DNA of 60,694 nucleotides from Leptospira chreensis (GTDB lineage: Bacteria; Spirochaetota; Leptospiria; Leptospirales; Leptospiraceae), in NCBI RefSeq assembly GCF_016919165.1, contig NZ_JAFFPS010000017.1, positions 1 through 60,694 of the forward strand. The letters run 5' to 3'. A program made the translations under genes and the position numbers. Below are positions 53,062-60,694 of the stretch, piece by piece (the first letter of the stretch is position 1; each line of letters opens with the position of its first letter). Below the pieces are notes generated by a model. The model was not told where the DNA came from. It searched no databases and saw nothing but the letters and a program-made list of their open reading frames with translations.

Positions 53062-53968
53062 CGAAAGCTCCTAATCGTTTGGCAATCATAAGATAAACCA
53101 TCATGATGATAATCGGGATCACAGAAAAAGCCGCCGCCAAAGGAATGTTACCCGCAGTCCCTTGGTGAGTGTAAACTGCCATTCCAATAAAATAACTAGA
53201 ATTTCCGATAATGGTCGGAATGATATAATCACCTAACGTTAGCGAAAAGGTGAAAATGGATCCTGCGACAACACCCGGGAAAGCCAACGGTAAAATAACT
53301 TTCCAGAAAGTTTGAGATGGGCCACCGCCTAAATCCGAAGAAGCTTCGAGCAGTGACTTAGGAATCCGTTCCAAGGACGCTTGGATAGGAAGAATCATAT
53401 AAGGAAGCCAAATGTATACAAAAACTAAAAACATCCCAATATAAGAGAAGGACAAAGATGTCCCTCCAATGACGGGAAGAGAAAGAATGGCATCCAAAAC
53501 ATGGAGTAACCCGAGTTCATTCAAACACCAAGTGAGGATTCCTTCTTTTGCCATAATGAGTTTCCAGGAATACACTTTCACAAGATAACTCGACCAAAGT
53601 GGCAACATCACTCCCAAATAAAGAATGGGTTTTAGTTTAGGGCCCGCATACATCGCCATATAATAAGCAATGGGAAAGGCAATGATGGCACTGACAACGG
53701 TGACAGTGAATGCCATGGTTGTCGTACGAATGATGATATCCCAATTTGTACTTTGGCGAAATAGATCATAATAAGATTCTAATGTAAATTCGCGTTTGAT
53801 CACACCCGAAAACGAATCAATGGAGAAAAAACTTTGGATGAGGAGTGTAAAGAGTGATCCTAAATAAACAACACCAAGCCAAATGAGAAGTGGTGCGAGT
53901 AATAAAAAAATCGCAAGGCCCTTCCGATAGAAAAGAAATGTAAAAAACTTATCAAAGGTAGTAGTCAT
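53051..53968 (-). CDS. potB: Polyamine ABC transporter permease (PotB-type)
   Basis: The 305-residue permease has six predicted helices and the EAA loop EASSDLGGGPSQTFWKVILP. YLGVMLPLWSSYLVKVYSW and LGDYIIPTIIG are typical of the PotB/YdcU group. It pairs with PotC to form the channel. The stop overlaps potC by 11 bp, and the start is 10 bp from the potA stop, so all three are translated together. Confidence 0.92.
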   Translation of the reverse strand: MTTTFDKFFTFLFYRKGLAIFLLLAPLLIWLGVVYLGSLFTLLIQSFFSIDSFSGVIKREFTLESYYDLFRQSTNWDIIIRTTTMAFTVTVVSAIIAFPIAYYMAMYAGPKLKPILYLGVMLPLWSSYLVKVYSWKLIMAKEGILTWCLNELGLLHVLDAILSLPVIGGTSLSFSYIGMFLVFVYIWLPYMILPIQASLERIPKSLLEASSDLGGGPSQTFWKVILPLAFPGVVAGSIFTFSLTLGDYIIPTIIGNSSYFIGMAVYTHQGTAGNIPLAAAFSVIPIIIMMVYLMIAKRLGAFDAL

Positions 53969-53978
53969 TTACAAATCC

Positions 53979-55004
53979 TTACAGTAAGTGCATGTCGGAA
54001 TCTTTCCAACCCACAAGAACTTCCGAACCAACAGTTATGTTTTCTGCAGAAATTTTTAAGTTTTGAGTGGATGCAATGATACGGGATCCATTGGGAGTTT
54101 CAAAATGCATTTTGGAAGTGGCCCCTGAATACACTTGGCTTTTGAGAATTGCTTTAAAGGTTCTGTATCCCGTGGAATGGTTATCCTCTTTGGCGTTCGC
54201 AAATACATGGACTCGTTCTGGTCGGATCATTCCCTTTCCAGTTTGGCCAGTGAGTCGTTTGGTTTCCTCTAAAGAAAGGATATTAGAAGTTCCTACAAAG
54301 TTGGCAACAAATTCGGTTTTAGGACGATCATATAATTCTTCCGGCGTGGCGATCTGCTCCACCTTACCTTTATTAAAGACTGCAATCCGATCTGACATCG
54401 AAAGCGCTTCTTCTTGGTCGTGAGTGACAAAGATAAAAGTGATTCCCACTTCTTTTTGGATGGCTTTGAGTTCCAACTGCATTTCTTCCCGTAGTTTTAA
54501 ATCAAGAGCTCCGAGTGGTTCGTCGAGAAGCAAAACTCCCGGACGATTGATAAGGGCCCTAGCGAGGGCAATCCTTTGTCTTTGGCCACCGGAGAGTTCT
54601 GATGGTTTGCGATTTCCCACATCGGGGAGGCGAACCATCGCAAGCATATCTGCGACTCTTTGTTCGATTTCTTTGGTTCCAGTTTTTTTGATTTTTAAAC
54701 CATAACCCACGTTTTCCGCCACAGTCATGTGGGGAAATAAGGCATAGTCTTGAAAGACAGTGTTCACATTTCTTTTGTAAGGCGGGATGCCCGTGACATC
54801 AACACCTTCCAAAAGAACCCTTCCCGAGGTCGTATCTTGAAATCCTGCCACCATTCGGAGGCAGGTAGTTTTTCCAGACCCGGAAGGGCCTAACATTGAA
54901 AAGAATTCACCTTTTCTAATCCCGAAGGAGACATCATCCACCGCTATAAATTGGCCGAATTTCCTTGTAACATTTTGAAATTCAACATCGTAAACTTGGT
55001 CCAT
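53979..55004 (-). CDS. potA: Polyamine ABC transporter ATP-binding protein
   Basis: The 341-residue ATPase has Walker [10 protein letters not shown] near residue 39, the Q-loop [16 protein letters not shown], the signature [15 protein letters not shown], Walker [13 protein letters not shown] and the H-loop [10 protein letters not shown]. Residues 240-341 form the regulatory TOBE-type domain common to PotA and other carbohydrate/polyamine importers. It powers uptake with PotB and PotC. It starts 33 bp after the potD stop. Confidence 0.95.
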   Translation of the reverse strand: MDQVYDVEFQNVTRKFGQFIAVDDVSFGIRKGEFFSMLGPSGSGKTTCLRMVAGFQDTTSGRVLLEGVDVTGIPPYKRNVNTVFQDYALFPHMTVAENVGYGLKIKKTGTKEIEQRVADMLAMVRLPDVGNRKPSELSGGQRQRIALARALINRPGVLLLDEPLGALDLKLREEMQLELKAIQKEVGITFIFVTHDQEEALSMSDRIAVFNKGKVEQIATPEELYDRPKTEFVANFVGTSNILSLEETKRLTGQTGKGMIRPERVHVFANAKEDNHSTGYRTFKAILKSQVYSGATSKMHFETPNGSRIIASTQNLKISAENITVGSEVLVGWKDSDMHLL

Positions 55005-55037
55005 TCCTTCTCCTTCAGTTATCTTTTATGTTAGGAT

Positions 55038-56207
55038 CTATTTACTTCCGATGATGGAAATATAATCTTCAGCCCATTTTTTGTAAGGTATACATTTTCT
55101 TCCACCGGAACAATCTTCTTTTGGAGTTCTCCAGAAAGAGATTTTTTCAAAGTTGTTGAATCCGTTTACGGCACAACCAGTGTCCCCAAGAAGAGCATTT
55201 CCTTTACAAGCAGATGGAACGGATGGAACTGATCCAAACCAAGAAGCAAGGTCACCCTGAACTTTTGGAGAAAGAGAATGTTCTAACCATTTGTAAGCAC
55301 AGTTTACGTGTTTGGAATCTTTGTGTAACATGGTGCTATCAGCCCAACCAGTCGCTCCTTCTTTTGGAACAACAGAGGCTACAGGTTGTTTTTCGCTCAC
55401 AAGAAGGTTCACTTGGAATGGCCATGTAGAAGAAGCAACAAGTCCTTCTTTTTTAAAGTCATCCACTTGGACCATGGCATCATGCCAATACTTTGGAACG
55501 AGTTGTCTTTGTTTCTTTAATAATTCAATGACAGCAGTATATTGTTTTTCATCCAATTCATAAGGATCTTGGATTCCCAGTTCTGGTTTTGCTTGTTTCA
55601 AATACAAAGCAGCATCAGCAATGTAGATGGGACCATCAAACGCTTGTACACGGCCTTTGTTTGATTTTCCATCAGCTAATACTTGTTCTTCAAAAACAAC
55701 ATTCCAACTAGTGGGAGCTTTTTTGAAAACCTTAGTGTTGTACATAAGTACGTTTGGACCCCATTGGTAAGGCACACCAAAATGTTTTCCTTCCACTGTA
55801 TGCCAAGGAGCATTTTGCAAACGAGAATCTACATTTTTCCAACTAGGGATTAGGTCCGTGTTGATTTCTTGAACCTTTCCACCGGCAACCAAACGTAGCG
55901 ATGCATCACCAGATGCAGTCACGAGGTCAAATCCACCTTCATTCATGAGTGCTACCATCTCATCAGATGTAGCGGCAGTTTTTACATTTACTTTACAGCC
56001 AGAACTTTTTTCAAATTCAGTGACCCAGTCGTATCCTTTATCTGTTTCACCACGTTCAATGTACCCCGGCCAAGCAACGATGGAAACTTCTCCCTCGCCT
56101 TGTCCGATTTCGGAAACCTTTGTTTCTTTTTTGCCGCAGGCAACCGCAAATGCGATTGAGAGAACTGCAACAGAAAAAACCACTCGTTTGTATGAATCGA
56201 ATTTCAT
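55038..56207 (-). CDS. potD: Polyamine-type extracellular solute-binding lipoprotein
   Basis: The signal ends FAVAC, so Cys24 is probably lipidated and the protein tethered on the periplasmic side. The 389-residue protein has a PotD/YdcS-like core: VSIVAWPGYIERGE, FDLVTASGDASLRLVAGG, VPYQWGPNVLMYN and the late ASSTWPFQVNLL. An unusual feature is several Cys at the C-terminal half (SACKGNALLGDTGCAVNG, KEDCSGGRKCIPYKK) that may form disulfides. Ligand identity (putrescine, spermidine or GABA) cannot be fixed. It is the first gene of its operon and divergent from the aldehyde dehydrogenase gene. Confidence 0.9.
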   Translation of the reverse strand: MKFDSYKRVVFSVAVLSIAFAVACGKKETKVSEIGQGEGEVSIVAWPGYIERGETDKGYDWVTEFEKSSGCKVNVKTAATSDEMVALMNEGGFDLVTASGDASLRLVAGGKVQEINTDLIPSWKNVDSRLQNAPWHTVEGKHFGVPYQWGPNVLMYNTKVFKKAPTSWNVVFEEQVLADGKSNKGRVQAFDGPIYIADAALYLKQAKPELGIQDPYELDEKQYTAVIELLKKQRQLVPKYWHDAMVQVDDFKKEGLVASSTWPFQVNLLVSEKQPVASVVPKEGATGWADSTMLHKDSKHVNCAYKWLEHSLSPKVQGDLASWFGSVPSVPSACKGNALLGDTGCAVNGFNNFEKISFWRTPKEDCSGGRKCIPYKKWAEDYISIIGSK

Positions 56208-56346
56208 AAACCTATGTGCTCCTGGTTTTACTTATGTCAGTGATTTAGATACCAAAATCTCAAAATTAAGCAACCACTTCCTAGGTTTTCAAAAAAAAGG
56301 TAGGAATTTTTATGAGGTGGTATTTCGATGAAAGCACAGGTTTCGT
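56208..56346. promoter_or_regulatory. Divergent promoter region of the transport and catabolic operons
   Basis: The 139-bp gap must hold the promoters for potDABC to the left and the gabD-like operon to the right. It is AT-rich with an A-tract near 56290. AAACCTA (56208-56214) and TAGGTTT (56282-56288) are inverted, 68 bp apart. I see no convincing -35/-10 pair or clear operator. Confidence 0.35.
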
Positions 56347-57804
56347 ATGAAATACATCAAAGATAAAGACCTTTTTCGACAAGAAAACTACATTGGTGGG
56401 GTTTGGTGCCCTGCAGAAAACAAAAAAGAAATTTTAGTAAAGAACCCCGCAAACGGTGAAGTGATCGGGAATATTCCTCATTCGGAAGAAAAAGATACAG
56501 ACCGCGCCATCCGTTCCGCAAAAGAAGCATTGTTAGATTGGAAAACGCGACCGGCAAAAGAAAGAGCCGGAATTTTACGCAAATGGTTCCAACTCATGAT
56601 GGACAACCAAGAAGATCTAGCTCTCATTATGACGCAAGAACAAGGGAAGCCACTAACGGAAGCTAGGGGAGAGATCGCTTATGCGGCCTCTTATATCGAA
56701 TGGTTCGGAGAAGAAGCAAAACGTTCTTATGGAGATATCATTCCATCTCACAGAAAAGATACAAGGATTCTTGTTTTAAAAGAACCCATCGGAGTTGTGG
56801 GAACCATCACACCTTGGAATTTTCCTGCGGCCATGCTTGCAAGAAAAGTAGCACCAGCACTCGCTGCCGGTTGCACTGTGGTTTCCAAACCGGCAGAACT
56901 CACTCCCTACTCGGCTCTCGCCATGGCAGTACTTGGCGAACGGGCAGGACTTCCCAAAGGCGTATGGAATGTGTTAGTTGGAGACCCCATCAAAATTGGG
57001 AAAACCATTTTGGAAAGTAAAGAGGTTCGTAAACTGAGTTTTACTGGTTCCACAAAAACCGGAATTTATTTAATGGAAAAATCAGCAGCCACCTTAAAAA
57101 AACTCTCACTCGAGTTAGGTGGGAATGCTCCCTTTATTGTTTTTGAAGATGCTGATATTGATGAAGCAGTCAAGGGTGCCATGCTTTCCAAATACAGAAA
57201 CACAGGACAGACTTGTGTTTGTGTGAACCGCTTCCTAGTCCAAGCGTCCATAGCCGAAGTCTTTGCCAAGAAGTTAGCGGAAAAAGCAAAAGAACTCGTG
57301 GTTGCCAATGGGATGGAACCGAATGCCCAACAAGGCCCACTCATCAATGATGCCGCTTTGGAAAAAGTAAAATCACATATAAGCGACGCAGTATCCAAAG
57401 GAGCCAAAATTCTTACTGGAGGAAAAGAACATAGTCTCGGTGGGAATTTTTTTGAGCCAACCGTGCTTTATCCCGTCAACTCCTCTATGATTATGACTAA
57501 GGAAGAAACCTTTGGGCCGGTCTCTTGCATCCAAACCTTCCAAACAGAAGAAGAGGCCATCCAATTAGCAAATGATACCGACTTTGGACTGGCTTCCTAT
57601 TTGTATACAAAGGATATGGCACGCATTTTTAGAGTCGCCGAACATCTAGAATACGGAATGGTGGGGATTAATGAAGGACTGATTTCTTCAGAACAAGTCC
57701 CTTTCGGGGGCGTTAAATTTTCTGGAATGGGACGGGAAGGTTCCAAATATGGACTCGATGATTATACAGTAACCAAATATCTCTGCCTCGGAGGAATCAC
57801 ATGA
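56347..57804 (+). CDS. gabD: Succinate-semialdehyde dehydrogenase
   Basis: The 485-residue aldehyde dehydrogenase oxidises succinate semialdehyde to succinate with NAD(P). Diagnostic SSADH stretches are [20 protein letters not shown], then [11 protein letters not shown], and [20 protein letters not shown]. The general base Glu is in LELGGNAPF near residue 255 and the nucleophile Cys in NTGQTCVC near 288; the second Cys two residues on can form the redox switch known for this family. It opens the plus-strand operon and overlaps the GABA aminotransferase by 4 bp (ATGA), with GGAGG at its 3' end serving the next gene. Confidence 0.92.
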   Translation: MKYIKDKDLFRQENYIGGVWCPAENKKEILVKNPANGEVIGNIPHSEEKDTDRAIRSAKEALLDWKTRPAKERAGILRKWFQLMMDNQEDLALIMTQEQGKPLTEARGEIAYAASYIEWFGEEAKRSYGDIIPSHRKDTRILVLKEPIGVVGTITPWNFPAAMLARKVAPALAAGCTVVSKPAELTPYSALAMAVLGERAGLPKGVWNVLVGDPIKIGKTILESKEVRKLSFTGSTKTGIYLMEKSAATLKKLSLELGGNAPFIVFEDADIDEAVKGAMLSKYRNTGQTCVCVNRFLVQASIAEVFAKKLAEKAKELVVANGMEPNAQQGPLINDAALEKVKSHISDAVSKGAKILTGGKEHSLGGNFFEPTVLYPVNSSMIMTKEETFGPVSCIQTFQTEEEAIQLANDTDFGLASYLYTKDMARIFRVAEHLEYGMVGINEGLISSEQVPFGGVKFSGMGREGSKYGLDDYTVTKYLCLGGIT

Positions 57805-59090
57805 CGGGCAATCAAAAACAAACCAACCAAACTCTATGGGAAAGAAGACTGGCAAACGTTCCAAGGGGTGTTACAACCGCCTATCCGGTGTTTGCTGAAA
57901 AAGCGAAAAATGCAGAAATTTGGGACATTGAAGGGAAAAGGTTCATCGACTTTGGAGGTGGGATTGGAGTTCAAAATACAGGACATTGCCATCCGAAAGT
58001 GGTCGCTGCCATCCACAAACAAGTGGACCAAGTTTTGCACACTGCCTTTCAAATTATGCCTTATGAACCCTATATCGTCATTTGTGAAAAACTAAACGCA
58101 AAAGCACCCATTGATGGTGGAGCCAAAACCATCCTCTTTTCTTCTGGGGCCGAAGCCTTAGAAAATGCAGTGAAAATCGCAAGAGCTGCCACAGGACGAC
58201 CAGGAATCATCAGCTTTCTTGGCGGCTTCCACGGACGAACCATGATGGCCCTCGCCCTTACAGGGAAAGTGGTTCCTTACAAAAAAGGATTTGGTCCTTT
58301 CGCAAGCGATGTCTACCACATTCCGTTTCCTATGGAATACCATGGTGTCACAGAAGATGATTCGATCAAAGCTTTGAACAATTTATTTAAAGCAGACATT
58401 GATCCATCTCGTGTGGCGGCGATTGCCATTGAACCCGTACAAGGTGAAGGTGGATTCTACATTGCTTCTCCGAGTTTCCTAAAAAAACTAAGAGCCATTT
58501 GTGATGAACATGGAATCCTTCTCATTGCCGATGAAGTACAGTCCGGGTTCGCCAGAACAGGAAAACTTTTCGCCATCGAACATTCGGGAATCAAACCGGA
58601 CCTCATCACCACAGCCAAATCACTCGCGGCCGGGATGCCACTTTCTGCTGTGATTGGAAAAACTTCCATTATGGATGCAGTCGAACCAGGCGGACTTGGG
58701 GGAACATATGCCGGAAACCCAGTGGCTTGTGCGGCAGGGATTGCGGTAATGGATCTCATCGAAGAAGAAGGAATTTTAGAGAAGTCCGTCAAACTCGGCA
58801 AAATGTTAATCGCGGAACTAAACGAAATTAAAAAATCCTACCCTCATATTGGCGAAATACGTGGGTTAGGTGCTATGGTTGCGTTTGAACTTGTAGAGAA
58901 CGGAGATGCCAACAAACCTTCTGCCGATTTAGCAAAAAAACTCACGGCAAAAGCATTGGAACATGGACTTGTCCTTCTCTCTTGTGGTGTGTATGGAAAC
59001 GTAATCAGAATTCTTGTTCCGATCACCGCAGAAGAGTCCATCGTCAAAGAAGGACTTTCGATCATAACAAAATCTTTAAAGGAAATTTAA
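57801..59090 (+). CDS. gabT: 4-aminobutyrate aminotransferase
   Basis: The 429-residue class III PLP aminotransferase moves the amino group of GABA to 2-oxoglutarate, giving succinate semialdehyde for GabD. The PLP lysine is in TTAKSLAAGMPLSAVIG near residue 272. Other family blocks are FSSGAEALENAVKIARAATGR, LLIADEVQSGFARTG and GLGGTYAGNPVACAAG. The length and the pairing with SSADH favour GABA as substrate; some members also use putrescine or other omega-amines. It is 6 bp upstream of the second aldehyde dehydrogenase gene. Confidence 0.93.
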   Translation: MTGNQKQTNQTLWERRLANVPRGVTTAYPVFAEKAKNAEIWDIEGKRFIDFGGGIGVQNTGHCHPKVVAAIHKQVDQVLHTAFQIMPYEPYIVICEKLNAKAPIDGGAKTILFSSGAEALENAVKIARAATGRPGIISFLGGFHGRTMMALALTGKVVPYKKGFGPFASDVYHIPFPMEYHGVTEDDSIKALNNLFKADIDPSRVAAIAIEPVQGEGGFYIASPSFLKKLRAICDEHGILLIADEVQSGFARTGKLFAIEHSGIKPDLITTAKSLAAGMPLSAVIGKTSIMDAVEPGGLGGTYAGNPVACAAGIAVMDLIEEEGILEKSVKLGKMLIAELNEIKKSYPHIGEIRGLGAMVAFELVENGDANKPSADLAKKLTAKALEHGLVLLSCGVYGNVIRILVPITAEESIVKEGLSIITKSLKEI

Positions 59091-59096
59091 GTCAGG

Positions 59097-60542
59097 ATGA
59101 AACAATTTAAACTTTGGATTGATGGTAAGTGGACAAATTCAAACGGCGGGAAACTCATGGAGATCGAAGATCCTGCCACTGGAAAAAAAATTGCCAAGGT
59201 AGTAGACGCGAGTGCCGCCGATGTAGACAAAGCAGCCAAAGCAGCACACAAAGCTTTTTATGATGGAAGATGGTCTGGGATCACACCAAGCGAACGTTCC
59301 AAAGCCCTTTGGAAACTGGCAGATCTTTTGGAAGAAAAAACCAAAGAATTTGCAAAAGCTGAATCTCTCAATGCCGGAAAACCTTATAAAAACCTAAGCC
59401 TTGCGGGAGACATTCCTTTTGCCGTAGATAACATTCGTTTTTTTGCAACGGCAGCTCGCGATGTGCATGGAAGCCGTGCGAACGAATACCAACCAGGATT
59501 TACATCCATCCTTCGCCGAGAACCAGTAGGTGTCGTCGGTCAAATTGCTCCTTGGAACTATCCTTTGCTTATGGCAGTTTGGAAATTTGGACCAGCACTC
59601 GCTGCCGGTTGCACCGTGATTCTAAAACCGGCACCGGGAACACCAATCACCTCACTCATGTTAGCTGAACTTACAAAAAAAGCCGGAATCCCGGATGGGG
59701 TGATCAATATTGTGACTGGTGGCAATGCAACAGGCCAAGCCATCGTAGACCACCCACTCGTTCGTATGGTTTCCCTTACCGGATCTACGGGAACGGGAAA
59801 AAACATCATGAAGTCGGCGGCAGATTCTCTCAAACGAGTGCATTTGGAACTCGGTGGGAAAGCACCACTCCTAGTATTTGATGATGTGGATATCAATCAG
59901 TTTGCCGCCAAAGCAACGTTTGGTGCCACTTGCAATTCGGGACAAGATTGTACGGCCGCCACAAGGATTATTGTTCCGAAAAGTTTACAGAAAAAAATCA
60001 CCGATGCCGTTGTGGATGGGATGAAAGCCGTAAACGTGGGAGATCCCTTTAATGATAAAACAGAAATGGGCCCTCTCATCTCTGCCATCCACCGCGAACG
60101 TGTTGTCGGTTTCATGGATCGTGCCAAAAAACAAGGTGCCAAAATCCTCACTGGTGGTGTGATCCCGAAGGGATTCGATAAAGGATATTTCTTTGCACCC
60201 ACTGTCGTCACTGACGTCAAACAAAACTTTGACATTGTGCAAAATGAAATCTTTGGACCGGTTCTCACCATCCAATCCTATGAAAAAGAAGAAGAAGGAA
60301 TCAGACTCGCAAACGATGTCAATTACGGACTTGCTTCTTCGATTTGGACAAAGGATGTAGCGCGCGCTATGCGAGTTGCAAAACAATTCGAATTTGGAAC
60401 GGTTTGGGTGAATGACCACTTACCATTGGCTTCGGAAACTCCTCATGGTGGATTCAAACAATCGGGATTTGGAAAGGATCTCTCCATCGAATCTGTGGGT
60501 GATTATTTAATCACAAAACATGTGATGGTGGGAGGAGTTTAG
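59097..60542 (+). CDS. Aminobutyraldehyde (betaine-aldehyde-type) dehydrogenase
   Basis: The 481-residue protein has the ALDH catalytic set, LELGGKAPLLVFDDVD and CNSGQDCTAATRIIVP with nucleophile Cys near 285. GQDCTAA is typical of gamma-aminobutyraldehyde dehydrogenases (YdcW/PatD type) rather than SSADH. It would oxidise 4-aminobutanal, formed from putrescine, to GABA for GabT. The C-terminal WVNDHLPLASETPHGGFKQS supports the same subgroup. It closes the operon and meets a converging gene at the window edge. Confidence 0.88.
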   Translation: MKQFKLWIDGKWTNSNGGKLMEIEDPATGKKIAKVVDASAADVDKAAKAAHKAFYDGRWSGITPSERSKALWKLADLLEEKTKEFAKAESLNAGKPYKNLSLAGDIPFAVDNIRFFATAARDVHGSRANEYQPGFTSILRREPVGVVGQIAPWNYPLLMAVWKFGPALAAGCTVILKPAPGTPITSLMLAELTKKAGIPDGVINIVTGGNATGQAIVDHPLVRMVSLTGSTGTGKNIMKSAADSLKRVHLELGGKAPLLVFDDVDINQFAAKATFGATCNSGQDCTAATRIIVPKSLQKKITDAVVDGMKAVNVGDPFNDKTEMGPLISAIHRERVVGFMDRAKKQGAKILTGGVIPKGFDKGYFFAPTVVTDVKQNFDIVQNEIFGPVLTIQSYEKEEEGIRLANDVNYGLASSIWTKDVARAMRVAKQFEFGTVWVNDHLPLASETPHGGFKQSGFGKDLSIESVGDYLITKHVMVGGV

Positions 60543-60560
60543 TTCCTCTTTTGACAATAG

Positions 60561-60612
60561 AAACAGTCGGATCTTTCGAAGAGAATTAGATCTAAAAAAA
60601 ATCCGATTGTTT
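60561..60612. terminator. Long inverted repeat between converging genes
   Basis: AAACAGTCGGAT (60561-60572) pairs with ATCCGATTGTTT (60601-60612) over 12 positions with one G-T wobble, around a 28-base loop that contains a CTT-TCG-AAG hairpin. It lies between converging genes and could stop transcription from both sides. No long T-run follows on the plus strand. Confidence 0.45.
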
Positions 60613-60622
60613 GATTCAAAAT

Positions 60623-60694
60623 CTAAACTAAGGCAGCTTGTTTTAAAAATTCTTTGAATGTATCGATGTCTTTTGTAAAAAATACAGGTTTAGG
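60623..60694 (-). CDS. C-terminus of an unidentified protein (runs off window)
   Basis: The minus-strand frame is open from the window edge to TAG at 60623-60625, giving PKPVFFTKDIDTFKEFLKQA followed by ALV. This is too little to identify. The convergent position and the inverted repeat beside it support a real gene end. Confidence 0.45.
   Translation of the reverse strand, partial: PKPVFFTKDIDTFKEFLKQAALV

Noticed and set aside
1..60694. tRNA genes, CRISPR arrays, insertion sequences, prophage or toxin-antitoxin modules
   Set aside because: A visual pass found no tRNA cloverleaf, regular spacer-repeat arrays, transposase or integrase proteins, and no small gene pair resembling toxin-antitoxin systems; short or degenerate cases could be missed.

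Overview
The window looks like chromosomal DNA of a Leptospira, most likely from the free-living (saprophytic) clade. The basis is low-to-moderate GC, spirochaete-type lipoprotein signals (short hydrophobic stretch, loose lipobox, Cys), a dense load of PAS kinases, PilZ, GGDEF, HDOD and SpoIIE proteins, and the gene order DUF4321-rpsB-tsf-pyrH-frr-uppS-cdsA-dxr-rseP-proS-trpB-trpA. The genus is inferred from gene content as I know it; no search was run. I saw no tRNA, rRNA, CRISPR array, insertion sequence or phage genes.

Region 1 (1-12869, minus strand) is a housekeeping run: translation (rpsB, tsf, frr, proS), UMP kinase, isoprenoid and phospholipid precursors (dxr, uppS, cdsA), the RseP intramembrane protease and tryptophan synthase, followed downstream by the first 409 codons of a CHASE2 sensor that runs off the window. 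Region 2 (12870-37618) is mixed accessory DNA. It holds an orphan lipoprotein-like cluster and a methyltransferase, a five-PAS histidine kinase, a membrane protein, a VOC/AraC pair, a TetR/NTF2 divergon with two clear operators, a GDSL lipoprotein, a phosphoesterase, a receiver-PAS protein, a chemoreceptor, a GGDEF-PilZ protein, an exported MsrA, an ATPase-HDOD fusion, a TRIC-type channel and a large beta-helix surface lipoprotein. Three GC-rich structured elements lie in its longest gene-free stretches.

Region 3 (37665-51592, minus strand) is a tightly packed run of about 14 kb: AfsA-like hotdog/PilZ protein, SDR, 1904-residue kinase-ATPase-GAF-phosphatase, AcpS, TPR protein, bactofilin, 7TM histidine kinase, SDR, cupin, a decayed PP2C phosphatase, acyltransferase and SMP-30-like lipoprotein. 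Nearly all junctions overlap or are under 12 bp, which suggests one transcript joining signalling, envelope and lipid functions.

Region 4 (51694-60542) has a universal stress protein and then a divergent pair of operons for polyamine/GABA use: potD-potA-potB-potC leftward, and SSADH-GABA aminotransferase-aminobutyraldehyde dehydrogenase rightward. Together they would import putrescine or a relative and convert aminobutyraldehyde through GABA to succinate. The last bases hold the C-terminus of an unidentified minus-strand gene.

The points most worth a second look are the AfsA-like/PilZ fusion, the HATPase-HDOD fusion, the TetR divergon with operators 22 bp apart and a probable leaderless regulator, the GC-rich structured repeat family, and the frameshifted phosphatase remnant inside an otherwise intact operon.
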